Source of the DNA: DASSJM01 sp036280655
Lineage (GTDB): Bacteria > Actinomycetota > UBA4738 > HRBIN12
NCBI GenBank assembly: GCA_036280655.1
Contig: DASUQI010000020.1
Coordinates: 93,131 to 157,130 of the forward strand
Direction: 5' to 3'
Length of the DNA stretch: 64,000 nt
The position numbers and the translations under genes were made by a program. The notes under the pieces are model-generated. The model was not told the origin of the DNA, did no database searches, and saw only the letters and a list, made by a program, of their open reading frames with translations. Below are positions 1 through 8,261 of the stretch, one piece after another. Position 1 is the stretch's first letter. Each line of letters opens with the position of its first letter.

Positions 1-135
1 GCCCTGGCGGATCAGGGTGTGCGTCTGCCCCCCGCAGACCTCCATGACGGTCCACGGCCGGCTGACCGTGCGGCCGATCTCGTCCAGGAGCGCACGAGCG
101 ATGCCGTCGTCGCGGTACTCGTCCAGGTACTTCAT
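1..135 (-). CDS. hypD: HypD, [NiFe]-hydrogenase maturation (partial, N-terminal 45 residues)
   Basis: HypD is the scaffold protein that, with HypC, carries the Fe(CN)2CO group before insertion into the hydrogenase large subunit. Only the first 45 codons are present; the gene leaves the window on the left. The start is ATG at 135, and the hypC stop shares its first base (TGATG), so translation is probably coupled. Residues 31-40 read MEVCGGQTHT, the conserved HypD segment whose cysteine (Cys34 here) is essential in the family. It is the last visible gene of the hydrogenase/maturation operon; hypE, hypA and hypB may follow outside the window. Confidence 0.93.
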   Translation of the reverse strand, partial: MKYLDEYRDDGIARALLDEIGRTVSRPWTVMEVCGGQTHTLIRQG

Positions 136-437
136 CAGCGTGTCCCGGTCGTCCCGGGCCGGTACTCGTCCGCCGGCACCCCGTCGGGGGTCTTCGGAAG
201 GTCGATGTCCTCCAGGTTTCCCATCTCGGCCAGGAGCGCGTACGAGCGCGCCGCCTCCTCCTCGTCCACGACCGAGATCGCGAACCCGACGTGGATGACG
301 ACGAACGATCCGACGTCGACCTCCGGCGCGTACTCGAGGCACGCGGCCCGTGTGATCCCGCCGAAATCGACCGTCCCCATCCGGATCCCGTCCTGCTGGT
401 GGATGTCGACCACCTTGCCCGGAACTCCGAGGCACAT
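135..437 (-). CDS. hypC: HypC hydrogenase assembly chaperone
   Basis: HypC/HupF-family chaperone of 100 aa that shuttles the iron centre between HypD and the apo large subunit. It begins MCLGVPGKV, with the obligatory Cys2 and the hallmark PGKV; residues around 20-60 form the expected small beta barrel. The C-terminal tail (about residues 78-100) is somewhat longer than in typical HypC (75-95 aa) and looks non-conserved. It lies 6 bp after hypF and overlaps hypD by one base. Start is the ATG at 437; no alternative start would keep Cys2. Confidence 0.93.
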   Translation of the reverse strand: MCLGVPGKVVDIHQQDGIRMGTVDFGGITRAACLEYAPEVDVGSFVVIHVGFAISVVDEEEAARSYALLAEMGNLEDIDLPKTPDGVPADEYRPGTTGTR

Positions 438-443
438 GTTCGG

Positions 444-2756
444 TTACCCCCTTCCCGCGTTCGCCACGAGCACCTGGCCCAGCGCGATGCCCCCGTCTCC
501 TACGGGAGCCTCCCGTGGGAGATAGACGTCGAACCCGACGGCCTCCAACCGGGTGACGAGATCCGAGGTCAGGAGGCTGTTGTTGAACACGCCGCCGGAC
601 AGGCAGACGCGCGACAGGCCGGTCGCTCCCCGGACCGCTCTGCACATCTCGAGCGTCGCGGCGGCCATCGTGCGATGGAAGCGACCGGCGACCTCGCCTG
701 GCTGCCGGCCGCGCCGCAGGTCGCGCACCACCTCAGTGATGATGGGTCGTGGGTCGAGGGCGATGGCGCCCTCGTGGAGGCCGATGTCGAAGGGGTACTC
801 GCGGGTCGCGCCGCCCTCGGCGGCCTGCTCCAGGAGGACCGCCGGGTGACCCTCGTAGGTCGAGGACTCGACGAGTCCGGCCAGGGAAGCCACCGCGTCG
901 AAGAGCCGTCCCACCGAGGACGTGGTCGCGGCCGCCTCGTGCGAACGGATCTGCCGAAGTACCAGATCTACCTCGGTCGTTGGGGCGGCGAGGAGATCCA
1001 CGGCGTCGTCGGCCACACCCGCCTCGTCTGCGTGTGCGAGCGCCATCCGCCAGGGGGAGCGGACCGCCGCGTCGCCTCCGGGCAGGGCGACCGGCCGGAG
1101 ACAGCCGGCGCGATCGGCGGCGGCGGCGTCGCAGACGAGGAACTCTCCTCCCCACGCCGTGCCGTCGGTCCCCAGCCCGAAGCCGTCGAACGCCACGCCG
1201 ATCACGCGCCCCTCGAGCCGGTGCTCGGCGATCACCGAAGCGACGTGCGCGTGGTGGTGCTGGACCGCGACCGTCGGCAGGGCGAGCCCCTGCGCGAACC
1301 GCGTCGTGAGGAAGTCGGGGTGCAGGTCGTGGGCGACGAGCTCGGGCTCGAGCCCGAACACCCGCCGGTAGCGTTCGAGCGCCGCGGTGTAGGAGGCCAA
1401 GGCCTCCTCGGTCACGATGTCGCCGATGTGCTGGGAGAGGTACGCCTTCCGGCCGGCCGCGAGGCAGAAGGCGCCGTGCAGCTCGGCTCCGGTCCCCAGG
1501 GTCGGGACGACGTCGGCGGCGAGCGGCAGCGGCGTCGGGGCTCGGCTCCGTGCCCTGCGCATCATCAGCTCACGACCTCGCCATACGCGTTCGACGCTGT
1601 CGTCGTAGCGCGCGACGATCTCGCGGTCGTGGACCAGGAACGCGTCGGCGATGTCGCCGAGCCGGCGGAGTGCGTCGGCGTTCTCGATGCAGATCGGCTC
1701 GTCGCTGCGATTCCCGCTCGTCATCACGAGCGGGCGCCCCACCTCCCGAAGCAGGAGATGGTGGAGGGGTGTCGACGGCAGCATCGCTCCCTGACGGCGA
1801 TGGCCCGGTGCCACCGAGGGTGCGAGCGTGCCCCGGTCCTCCACGAGGACGATCGGGGCGCGGGGCGACGCCAGAGCCGAGCGCTCGGCCGGGCTCGGTC
1901 GGAACCGCTCGCCCGCCTCGTCGAGGCCAGCGACCATCACGGCGAGGGGCTTGTCCGGTCGTCGTTTCCGCTCCCGGAGGAGCGCGACCGTGGCATCGTC
2001 GGTGGCGTCGCACGCGAGGTGGAACCCGCCGAGCCCCTTCAGGGCGACGATGCGTCCGTCGGCGAGCAGCCGCGCGGCCTCCTCGATGGGGTCTCCGGCG
2101 ATCGGGTCACCCCGCAGATCGACGAGCTCCAGGCGCGGTCCGCAGGTGGGGCATGCGATCGGCTCCGCGTGGAATCGCCGATCGGCCGGGTCGTGGTACT
2201 CGTTCGCGCACGCGGGGCACATCGGGAACGCACGCATGCTGGTGCGTTCGCGGTCGTAGGGGAGCGCCTCGATGATCGTGAAGCGCGGTCCGCAGTCCGT
2301 GCAGTTGATGAACGGGTACCGGAACCGTCGGTCGTCCGGGTCGAACAGCTCTCGCACGCACCGCTCGCACGTCGCGGCGTCGACCGAGACGAGGCGTTCC
2401 CCTTCGAGGCCGACGACGCTCTGGTCCACCTCGAACGTCTCGAACCCGATCGGCACGACGTCTCGCCAGCTGACCGACTCGACGCGGGCGAGTGCGGGCG
2501 CTCGGGTCTCGAGTGCCGAGCAGAACTCGACGAGGGCCGCGTCGCTCCCCTCGACGACGATCTCGACGACACCGCTCCGATTCCGGACCCAACCGGTCAG
2601 CCCGGCCTCGTCGGCCAATCGCCACACGAACGGTCGGAAGCCGACGCCCTGCACGACCCCGTGGACCTCGATCTCGCGCGCGGAGGTCTCGCTCGCGGGT
2701 CCCGTCATCGTCCGTGTGGTCATGTCCCCACCATCGATGGCCGTCGACGCCTTCAT
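444..2756 (-). CDS. hypF: HypF carbamoyltransferase, cyanide-ligand synthesis
   Basis: HypF (770 aa) makes the CN ligands of the NiFe site from carbamoyl phosphate, acting with HypE. All family domains are visible in order: acylphosphatase-like (about 28-115, with VVQGVGFRPFVWRLA), two zinc-finger pairs (CERC...CTDCGPRF and CPAC...CPTCGPRL, about 130-210), a YrdC-like domain (about 225-400), and a Kae1-like carbamoyltransferase domain with the metal motif HHHAHVASV and a late SGGVFNN. Length is normal. The ATG at 2756 overlaps the protease stop (ATGA); a downstream in-frame ATG (MTTRTM, about 2723) is an alternative start. Confidence 0.95.
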   Translation of the reverse strand: MKASTAIDGGDMTTRTMTGPASETSAREIEVHGVVQGVGFRPFVWRLADEAGLTGWVRNRSGVVEIVVEGSDAALVEFCSALETRAPALARVESVSWRDVVPIGFETFEVDQSVVGLEGERLVSVDAATCERCVRELFDPDDRRFRYPFINCTDCGPRFTIIEALPYDRERTSMRAFPMCPACANEYHDPADRRFHAEPIACPTCGPRLELVDLRGDPIAGDPIEEAARLLADGRIVALKGLGGFHLACDATDDATVALLRERKRRPDKPLAVMVAGLDEAGERFRPSPAERSALASPRAPIVLVEDRGTLAPSVAPGHRRQGAMLPSTPLHHLLLREVGRPLVMTSGNRSDEPICIENADALRRLGDIADAFLVHDREIVARYDDSVERVWRGRELMMRRARSRAPTPLPLAADVVPTLGTGAELHGAFCLAAGRKAYLSQHIGDIVTEEALASYTAALERYRRVFGLEPELVAHDLHPDFLTTRFAQGLALPTVAVQHHHAHVASVIAEHRLEGRVIGVAFDGFGLGTDGTAWGGEFLVCDAAAADRAGCLRPVALPGGDAAVRSPWRMALAHADEAGVADDAVDLLAAPTTEVDLVLRQIRSHEAAATTSSVGRLFDAVASLAGLVESSTYEGHPAVLLEQAAEGGATREYPFDIGLHEGAIALDPRPIITEVVRDLRRGRQPGEVAGRFHRTMAAATLEMCRAVRGATGLSRVCLSGGVFNNSLLTSDLVTRLEAVGFDVYLPREAPVGDGGIALGQVLVANAGRG

Positions 2757-3292
2757 CGTGCCTCCGGTTCATCGCCGGGTGCCGGGTCGCTCGACCCGTC
2801 GGTTGCGGCACCTTCGGCCTGCGAGGCAAGGCCGCGTGCCTCCCGGACGATCGCCTCCGTGAGGTCGGGGAGTGCCGCGCGCACCGCCTCGGACATCGGC
2901 CGGCCCGCGGCGGTTTCCTCGGCCTCCACCCCAACGACGACGAACCGAGGGACCGGGCCGACAGCCCTCGCCACGCCGAACGCCTCAAGCACGCCGAACC
3001 CGTGAGAGGACAGCGAAGAGTAGATCTCGGCGGGCAGGCCGTCCGGACCCGCCACCGCCCGGACGATCGAGCCCGATGGCCGGCCGGCCCCCGGCGTGCG
3101 GATCGCATCCACCACCACGATCGCCTCGACCCCGGCCACGAGGTGCACGACGTCGAACGGGGCGGCCCGCGGCCGGACGTCGACGCCGGGGATCGACTCG
3201 AGCTCGCCTCGGGCTCGTTCGACCGCCACGATCCCGGCGGCGTCGTCACCGGCATCCGGGTTACCGCAACCGATCACCCGGACGACCGTCAT
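2753..3292 (-). CDS. Hydrogenase maturation endopeptidase (HybD/HycI family)
   Basis: This 179-aa protein belongs to the aspartate-type peptidase family that trims the C-terminal tail of the NiFe large subunit after nickel insertion. It opens with the signature VIGCGNPDAGDDAAGI (about residues 6-21). A second acidic site sits in VVDAIRTPGAG, and a histidine in SSHGFGVLEAFG matches the third nickel-sensing position of the family. The last 25 residues are an acidic, low-complexity extension. It overlaps hydA upstream and hypF downstream by ATGA. The matching substrate, a large subunit with a 13-residue tail after its last ligand motif, is the gene immediately before it. Confidence 0.92.
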   Translation of the reverse strand: MTVVRVIGCGNPDAGDDAAGIVAVERARGELESIPGVDVRPRAAPFDVVHLVAGVEAIVVVDAIRTPGAGRPSGSIVRAVAGPDGLPAEIYSSLSSHGFGVLEAFGVARAVGPVPRFVVVGVEAEETAAGRPMSEAVRAALPDLTEAIVREARGLASQAEGAATDGSSDPAPGDEPEAR

Positions 3293-4593
3293 CGCCCGCT
3301 CGATGACCGGTCGATCTCGAGACGGAGGAAGTGCGTGGCGCAGCTGATGCACGGGTCGTAGTTCCGCACGACCATCTCGCAGAGCCGGGTGAGCTCGTCG
3401 TCCGGTCGGTCGAGCACCCCCGGCAGGAATCCCCGCAGGTCCTCCTCCATGTGTCGCAGGTTCTGCGAGGTGGGGGGGATGATCTTCGCCTCGAGGATCC
3501 TGCCGCCCTCGTCGACCTCGTAGCGGTGGTACAGCGTCCCGCGCGGCGCCTCGGTGACCCACGTCGCCCGGCCGGCTCGGGGGGTGGGCTCGACCATCGG
3601 CGGGTCCGGTGCCGTGTACCCATCGATGATCCGGATCGACTCCTCGATCGCGAGGGTCACCTCTGCGGCGCGGGCGGCCATCGAGAAGAACGGGTCGGTC
3701 TCCGGCACCCGGAGCCCGACCCGCTCGGCCACCTCCCGCGCGACCGGCGTGAGCAGCGACGCGTTGAGGTTGACCCGGGCGAGCGGACCGAGGAAGTACG
3801 GGGTCCCGGTGTCGCTCATGAGCGAGTGGAGGGCGTTCGAGTGTTCGACCTGCACCTCGTGCGTCACCCGCTCGTAGGTCGTCGCGTCCCACCGCCGGCC
3901 GTTCGTCGAGGCCATGTCGCCGACGGTGATCGGGTATTCGGAGTCGTGCACCATCGAAACCATCTCGGCCGGGCGCGCGTACGACGGCGCCGGAAGCGAC
4001 GCGACGAAGTCGGCGATCCCCGGCATCTCGCCGAGCGCCCATTCCAGGCGCGGGAGGAACGGCTCGAGATCCCGCGTACGCGGAGCCTTCGAGAATCCCC
4101 CGACGCGTGGGGACACCGGATGGATCTCCCGACCGCCGATGGCCGCCATGAGGTCGTTGCCGATCCGCTTGATCTCGAGCGCGCGCTTCACGAGCTCGGG
4201 GTGCTCGGTCGCCATCTCGATCGCGTTCGCGAAACCGAGGAAGTCGGGGGCGGCGAGCAGGAAGATGTGCAGCACGTGGCTCTCGATCCACTCCCCGCAG
4301 TAGAGGAGCCGCCGGAGCTCGTGCGTGCCCTCCGGCAACTCCATACCGAAGAGTTGCTCGAGCCCGTGGACCGCGCTCATCTGGTAGGCGACCGGACAGA
4401 TCCCGCATATCCGCGGGACGATGTCGGGGACCTCGTCGAAGCGCCGGCCTGCCAGGAACGCCTCGAAGAATCTGGGCGGCTCGTAGATCTCGAGCCGCAG
4501 GTCCGTGATCTCGCCGTCCTCGACCGCGACGTGGAGCGCGCCCTCACCCTCCACCCGCGCGATCACGGGGACCTCGACCGACCGGTGCGTCAT
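3289..4593 (-). CDS. hydA: Group 3b [NiFe]-hydrogenase large (alpha) subunit
   Basis: Catalytic subunit (434 aa) that binds the NiFe(CN)2CO centre. The N-terminal ligand motif RICGICPVAY is at 61-70 (Cys63, Cys66), and the C-terminal motif DPCISCATH at about 413-421. It is followed by a 13-residue tail (FLRLEIDRSSSGR), the expected cleavage peptide for the adjacent protease. Motif wording and the hydB-hydG-hydD-hydA order place it in the cytosolic NAD(P)-linked group 3b (sulfhydrogenase type), known in actinobacteria as Hyd3 of Mycobacterium smegmatis. The ATG at 4593 overlaps the small-subunit stop (ATGA). Product is most likely H2 evolved from, or oxidised to, NAD(P)H. Confidence 0.95.
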   Translation of the reverse strand: MTHRSVEVPVIARVEGEGALHVAVEDGEITDLRLEIYEPPRFFEAFLAGRRFDEVPDIVPRICGICPVAYQMSAVHGLEQLFGMELPEGTHELRRLLYCGEWIESHVLHIFLLAAPDFLGFANAIEMATEHPELVKRALEIKRIGNDLMAAIGGREIHPVSPRVGGFSKAPRTRDLEPFLPRLEWALGEMPGIADFVASLPAPSYARPAEMVSMVHDSEYPITVGDMASTNGRRWDATTYERVTHEVQVEHSNALHSLMSDTGTPYFLGPLARVNLNASLLTPVAREVAERVGLRVPETDPFFSMAARAAEVTLAIEESIRIIDGYTAPDPPMVEPTPRAGRATWVTEAPRGTLYHRYEVDEGGRILEAKIIPPTSQNLRHMEEDLRGFLPGVLDRPDDELTRLCEMVVRNYDPCISCATHFLRLEIDRSSSGR

Positions 4594-5390
4594 CTCGTCG
4601 ACTCCTTCGGCTCGAGGGCGTCGGCGGCCTCGCGGAAGGGCGGCGCCCAACCCGTGATGAACCGGAACCGGTCGGCGGCGTCCTTCTCGGTCACCCCGAG
4701 CTCGATGAACCGCCGCCCGAGCGCGTTGGTGTTGTTGGAGGGCTGGGCGGGCCCGAAGCAGCCGTAGCAGCCACGGCCGAACCCGGGACACAGGGCGCCG
4801 CATCCCGTCCGCGTGACCGGGCCGAGGCACGGCTCGCCCTTCGCGACGACGACGCAGACGTAGCCCCGCCGCTTGCACTCGAGGCAGACCGGCGAGTCGG
4901 ACACCCGAGGCATGGCGCCCGTGAGCAGCGAACCGAGGGCACCCAGGAGCTGTCCCCGGTCGACCGGGCAACCCGTCAGCTGCAGGTCCACGGTCACGTA
5001 GTCCGAGATCGGGTGGGAGTCCTCCAGCGATCGCACGTACTCCGGTGTCGGGTAGACGGTACGGACGAACTCGTCGTGCCTGCCGGTCGCGTTCCGCAGC
5101 GCCTGCACGCCGCCGCTCGTCGCGCACGCGCCGATCGTGATCACGATCCTCGACTCGTGCCGGATCTGCCGGATCTGCGCCTCCTGCTCGGGCGTCGAGA
5201 CGGACCCCTCCACGAGCGTGATGTCGTACGGGCCGGGTTCGATCCGGCTCGAGGCCTCGGCGAAGTTCACGATGTCGATCGCGCCGGCGAGCTCGAGCAG
5301 CGCCCGCTCGGCGTCCAGGAACTGGAGCTGGCAGCCGTCGCAGGAGGCCATCTTGAAGACGGCGACGCGCGGCTTCCCGGTCTCGCTCAC
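4590..5390 (-). CDS. hydD: Group 3b [NiFe]-hydrogenase small (delta) subunit
   Basis: Iron-sulfur small subunit (266 aa, GTG start) that wires the NiFe site to the diaphorase. The proximal-cluster cysteines are in ASCDGCQLQF (Cys17, Cys20), IGACATSGG and LTGCPVD. A cysteine-rich C-terminal stretch with CLEC, GEPCLGP, GCGALCPGF and GCYGCFGP supplies medial and distal clusters. No Tat signal is present, as expected for a cytosolic group 3 enzyme. The GTG at 5390 overlaps the hydG stop (GTGA); a longer reading through an upstream in-frame start would run into hydG and is not supported. Confidence 0.94.
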   Translation of the reverse strand: MSETGKPRVAVFKMASCDGCQLQFLDAERALLELAGAIDIVNFAEASSRIEPGPYDITLVEGSVSTPEQEAQIRQIRHESRIVITIGACATSGGVQALRNATGRHDEFVRTVYPTPEYVRSLEDSHPISDYVTVDLQLTGCPVDRGQLLGALGSLLTGAMPRVSDSPVCLECKRRGYVCVVVAKGEPCLGPVTRTGCGALCPGFGRGCYGCFGPAQPSNNTNALGRRFIELGVTEKDAADRFRFITGWAPPFREAADALEPKESTR

Positions 5391-6262
5391 AGTTCGGGCA
5401 CCTCCATGAGGTCGCGGACCCGGTCGTAGCGGAAGACCGGCCCGTCCGTACAGACGAAGTACGGGCCGAGCTGGCAGTGCCCGCAGATCCGGATCGCGCA
5501 CTGCATGTTCCGCTCCATCGACACGTAGAGCCGTTCGGCGGGGACCCCGAGGTCGAGGAGGCCACCGCCGCTGAACCGCATCATGACCTCGGGTCCGCAG
5601 ATGAACGCCGTGGTGCGTGCCGGTTCGATCTTCGCCTTCTCGAAGAGCGTGGTGACCACCCCGACGCCGTAGAGCCAGCCCGGCTCGGGCTCGTCCACGG
5701 TCAGGTGCAGCTCGACGCCGAGGCGCTCCATCGAGGCGAGCCACTCGTCGAGCTGCGCCTGGTACGGCAGCAGGCTCGGCGTGCGCGCCCCGACGAGCAG
5801 GAGCAGGCGGCGGAAGCGGTCTCGATGCCGCATCGCCCACTCGATCGCGGGGCGCACCGGGCAGACGCCGAGGCCGCCCGCGACGACGAGGAGGTCACCC
5901 CCCTCAGCCTCGTCCAACGGCCAGGGGCGGCCGAACGGGCCCCGGACGCCGAGCTCGTCGCCGGGCCGGAGATCCCGGAACGCGTCGGTCACGCGACCGG
6001 TGAAGCGGATCGTGTGCCCGAGCCGCTGCGGGTGCGACGGGTCCGAGCTGATCGAGATCGGGATCTCGCCCACGCCGAACAGGTACAGCATGTTGAACTG
6101 CCCGGCCTCGAAGGCGTAGCCATCGCCGTCCCCGTCGCGCCACGTCGACCAGAACGTGGATGAGTCGGGCGTCTCGGGGACGATCCGCTGGATCACCGCG
6201 ACTCGGCTCGGCACCCCTTCGGGGTCGGCGGACCGGACCGCGTGGGGCGCCGGAACGCTCAC
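5387..6262 (-). CDS. hydG: Hydrogenase diaphorase (gamma) subunit, FAD/NAD(P)H binding
   Basis: The 291-aa flavin subunit resembles the ferredoxin-NADP reductase/dihydroorotate dehydrogenase electron-transfer family and passes electrons between NAD(P)H and the FeS chain. Visible parts are an FAD barrel (about 15-110), an NAD(P)-binding fold starting at DLLVVAGGLGVCPVRPA, FICGPEVMM near residue 218, and a C-terminal [2Fe-2S] cysteine set in QCAIRICGHCQLGPYFVC. The start is GTG at 6262, overlapping the hydB stop (GTGA). The arrangement is the same as hydG of archaeal sulfhydrogenase. Whether it prefers NADH or NADPH cannot be told from sequence alone. Confidence 0.92.
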   Translation of the reverse strand: MSVPAPHAVRSADPEGVPSRVAVIQRIVPETPDSSTFWSTWRDGDGDGYAFEAGQFNMLYLFGVGEIPISISSDPSHPQRLGHTIRFTGRVTDAFRDLRPGDELGVRGPFGRPWPLDEAEGGDLLVVAGGLGVCPVRPAIEWAMRHRDRFRRLLLLVGARTPSLLPYQAQLDEWLASMERLGVELHLTVDEPEPGWLYGVGVVTTLFEKAKIEPARTTAFICGPEVMMRFSGGGLLDLGVPAERLYVSMERNMQCAIRICGHCQLGPYFVCTDGPVFRYDRVRDLMEVPEL

Positions 6263-7365
6263 GAGGTCACCACCTCCACCTCGCCGTCCGTGATGCGGAT
6301 CGCCGTGATCTCCTCGGTCACGTCGATGCCGACCGGGCACCACGTGATGCACCGGCCGCAGCCCACACACCCCGACGTCCCGTACTGGTCGATCCACGAG
6401 GCGAACTTGTGCGTCAGCCACTGTCGGTAACGGGAGGCGCGCGTCGTTCGCACCGATGCGCCCGCGGCCCAGCTGTGCTCCTGGCTGAAGCAGCTCGCCC
6501 ACTCCCTCGTCCGCGTGGCGACGTCGCCCGAGAGCGACACGTCGTCGACGACGTCGTGGCAGAAGCACGTGGGGCAGACCATCGTGCAGTTCGTGCATGC
6601 GAGGCAGCGGTCGGCGACCTCCTCCCACCGGGGATGCTTGGCGTTCCGGTACAGGAGACTCGGCAGGTCCGAGGTGTCGAGCCGGCGGCCCATGCGGGTG
6701 GCCGCCTCCGATGTCACTCGCTCGGGTTGCAGCGTCTCTTCCGCCGTCGCCTCGCGCGTCTCGACCGCGTCGAGCAGGTGCTCGCCGCGTTCGGTGCCGA
6801 CCTCGACGACGAACCCGTCATCGAGCTCGGTGAGGGCGAGATCGAACCCGATCGTGCACCGGGGACCGGTCCCCATCGAGACGCAGAAGCACGTCGCGCC
6901 GGGCTCCCCGCAGTTCACGCCCACGAACAGGGCGCGTTCGCGACGGCGCCGGTATCGGGGGTCGACGTCCATGAAGACGCGATCCTGTACGGCGATCGCG
7001 TGGAGGTCGCACGATCGGAGGCCGACGAACGCGAACGGCCGGTCGCCTTCGGGCGCCGGCGTCGCCCGCGTGCCCCCGTCGCGGGAGATCGTCGACAGCT
7101 CCTCCCGGGAGGGGAACAGGTAGCGCTTGCCCGCATCGGGACCGTGCGCCCATCCGAACACCCGGTCGTCATCTCGGGACGTGAGTCGGTAGGTGCCGGG
7201 CCCCTGTTCCTCGCCGACACCGGCCGGAAGGTCGCCGGCGCCCTCGATCCGGTCGAGCACGATCGCTCCGTCGCGGACCGTCGGCCCGATCAGGTCGTAG
7301 CCGTCCGCGATCGAGCGCAGGAGCCCGTCGAACGCCCGCCGGTCGAGGTACCTCATCACCGCCAT
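6259..7365 (-). CDS. hydB: Hydrogenase 4Fe-4S (beta) subunit, sulfite reductase subunit A-like
   Basis: First gene of the hydrogenase operon (about 368 aa). It carries two four-cysteine clusters near the C terminus, CLACTNCTMVCPTCFC and CVGCGRCITWCP, the usual electron entry/exit clusters of HydB/AsrA proteins. An N-terminal region has conserved GLRSCDLHAI and CGEPGATCFC motifs. I chose ATG at 7365 because a purine-rich GAAGGGGG run lies about 10 bases upstream; ATG 7356 (MRYLD) is equally possible, and GTG 7374 is too close to that run. The preceding 260 bp hold a perfect palindrome (7438-7463) that is the best candidate operator for the whole operon. Confidence 0.92.
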   Translation of the reverse strand: MAVMRYLDRRAFDGLLRSIADGYDLIGPTVRDGAIVLDRIEGAGDLPAGVGEEQGPGTYRLTSRDDDRVFGWAHGPDAGKRYLFPSREELSTISRDGGTRATPAPEGDRPFAFVGLRSCDLHAIAVQDRVFMDVDPRYRRRRERALFVGVNCGEPGATCFCVSMGTGPRCTIGFDLALTELDDGFVVEVGTERGEHLLDAVETREATAEETLQPERVTSEAATRMGRRLDTSDLPSLLYRNAKHPRWEEVADRCLACTNCTMVCPTCFCHDVVDDVSLSGDVATRTREWASCFSQEHSWAAGASVRTTRASRYRQWLTHKFASWIDQYGTSGCVGCGRCITWCPVGIDVTEEITAIRITDGEVEVVTS

Positions 7366-7437
7366 CCGCGACACTACCCCCTTCGGGGTCGAGCTTCGTC
7401 GGGCCCGGGGCGATCCCAGGAGGGACAACGGCACGGT

Positions 7438-7463
7438 CCGGGCGGGACCATGGTCCCGCCCGG
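7438..7463. promoter_or_regulatory. 26-bp perfect palindrome with DevR/DosR-type core (hydB promoter)
   Basis: The two 13-bp arms are exact reverse complements, centred between 7450 and 7451. The central 14 bases (7444-7457) are GGGACCATGGTCCC, i.e. GGGAC-N4-GTCCC, identical in the conserved positions to the mycobacterial DosR box. It lies about 80 bp upstream of the hydB start, in the divergent intergenic region shared with the 7628 gene. A transcribed hairpin role is possible, but it has no loop and sits ahead of genes. Confidence 0.7.
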
Positions 7464-7505
7464 GTCGCCGGTCACGCACCAGGCACGAGCCAGGTCTTCC
7501 GAGGA

Positions 7506-7519
7506 AGGACCTTCGGCCC
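7506..7519. promoter_or_regulatory. Candidate DevR box upstream of the 7628 membrane protein
   Basis: Reads AGGAC-CTTC-GGCCC, a near match to GGGnC-N4-GnCCC, 109 bp before the ATG at 7628. The same 14-mer occurs in inverse orientation at 28696-28709, in front of another regulon candidate. Confidence 0.5.
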
Positions 7520-7528
7520 GTCGACAGC

Positions 7529-7542
7529 CCGCCGAACGGCCC
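7529..7542. promoter_or_regulatory. Second candidate DevR half-site upstream of 7628
   Basis: Reads CCGCC-GAAC-GGCCC. The right half plus spacer (GAACGGCCC) is identical to five other sites in this window, but the left half is poor. It sits 86 bp upstream of the 7628 ATG, 23 bp (about two helical turns) from the 7506 box, a tandem arrangement also typical of DosR promoters. Confidence 0.4.
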
Positions 7543-7627
7543 CTGGCGCCGGCGCGCTGCCTCGTCAGAGTGCAGCCCATGACCGGCGCCCCACGGGAGG
7601 GGCGCGGCGGATGGACCAAGGAGGTGC

Positions 7628-8188
7628 GTGATGAAGAAGGCCTTCCCGATCGTGCTGATGGTGATCGGCCTGGCGTTCGTCGTGGGCGGCACGTACACGG
7701 TGTTCCGTGGCCTCGACGCTCGCGACCAGGTGCGAGAGGAGCTCCTTGCGCAGAACATCGTGACGCCGGAGGACGCCTCCATCCCCAACACGCAGGTGAC
7801 GGACGCCGCCACCGCGGAGTCGATGGCGGACATCATCAACGTGCACGCACGCGAGGCGACGGGTGACCGCTCCTACGCGGAGCTCGGCCGGTACCTGACG
7901 CCCGACGGTGGGGACACGAGCGACGAGGCCGAGGCGCTGAAGGACTCCGAGGGTAACCCGGTCGCGAACCCCGTTCGGGATGTCGCGTTCACGGCGTCGG
8001 CGCTGCGGACGAGCCTGTACGCGTCGATCCTCGCGTTCAACGTCGCGGACCTGGTGGTCGGTCTCGGCGTTGCGATCGTGGTGCTCGGCCTGGCCGTCGG
8101 TGGCATCGGCGTCGCCCTGGCGGCGCTGGCGATCCCGGCCCTGGCTCGCCGCTTCCACGTCCAGCCCGTGGCCGCACAGCACGGCTGA
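7628..8188 (+). CDS. Conserved two-TM actinobacterial membrane protein (often misnamed LigA)
   Basis: A 186-aa membrane protein of unknown function. An N-terminal signal/TM segment (about residues 5-23, PIVLMVIGLAFVVGG) is followed by an extracytoplasmic region of about 100 residues with conserved ITPEDASIP-like and SMADIINVHA segments. A second long hydrophobic stretch (about 137-172) ends in a short cytoplasmic tail. Relatives in actinobacteria are frequently labelled aromatic ring-opening dioxygenase LigA, but no dioxygenase motif is present. It has an ideal ribosome site (AAGGAGGTGCGTG before ATG). Two DevR-type boxes upstream suggest hypoxic induction, divergently from the hydrogenase. 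Confidence 0.85.
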   Translation: MMKKAFPIVLMVIGLAFVVGGTYTVFRGLDARDQVREELLAQNIVTPEDASIPNTQVTDAATAESMADIINVHAREATGDRSYAELGRYLTPDGGDTSDEAEALKDSEGNPVANPVRDVAFTASALRTSLYASILAFNVADLVVGLGVAIVVLGLAVGGIGVALAALAIPALARRFHVQPVAAQHG

Positions 8189-8203
8189 TCCGCATCTCTC
8201 ACG

Positions 8204-8236
8204 ACGAGCTGCCCGGTCATCCACCGGGCAGCTCGT
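8204..8236. terminator. Bidirectional hairpin terminator between convergent genes
   Basis: Perfect 14-bp inverted repeat (8204-8217 and 8223-8236) with a 5-base loop, located between the stops of the 7628 gene and gdhA. There is no T-tract, so it may act as a hairpin-only terminator or transcript-end stabiliser. Confidence 0.75.
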
Positions 8237-8261
8237 TCGCGGCATCCGGGCCGCGCGCGGT

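Noticed and set aside
291..3005. A 904-codon open frame on the plus strand opposite hypF
   Set aside because: Arginine/proline-rich, no family features; it is the antisense shadow of a well-supported hypF in a GC-rich genome.
3289..7365. Group 3d (HoxHY) or uptake (group 1/5) hydrogenase
   Set aside because: No HoxF/U genes, no Tat signal or cytochrome b subunit; the gene order hydB-G-D-A with AsrA-like beta subunit points to group 3b.
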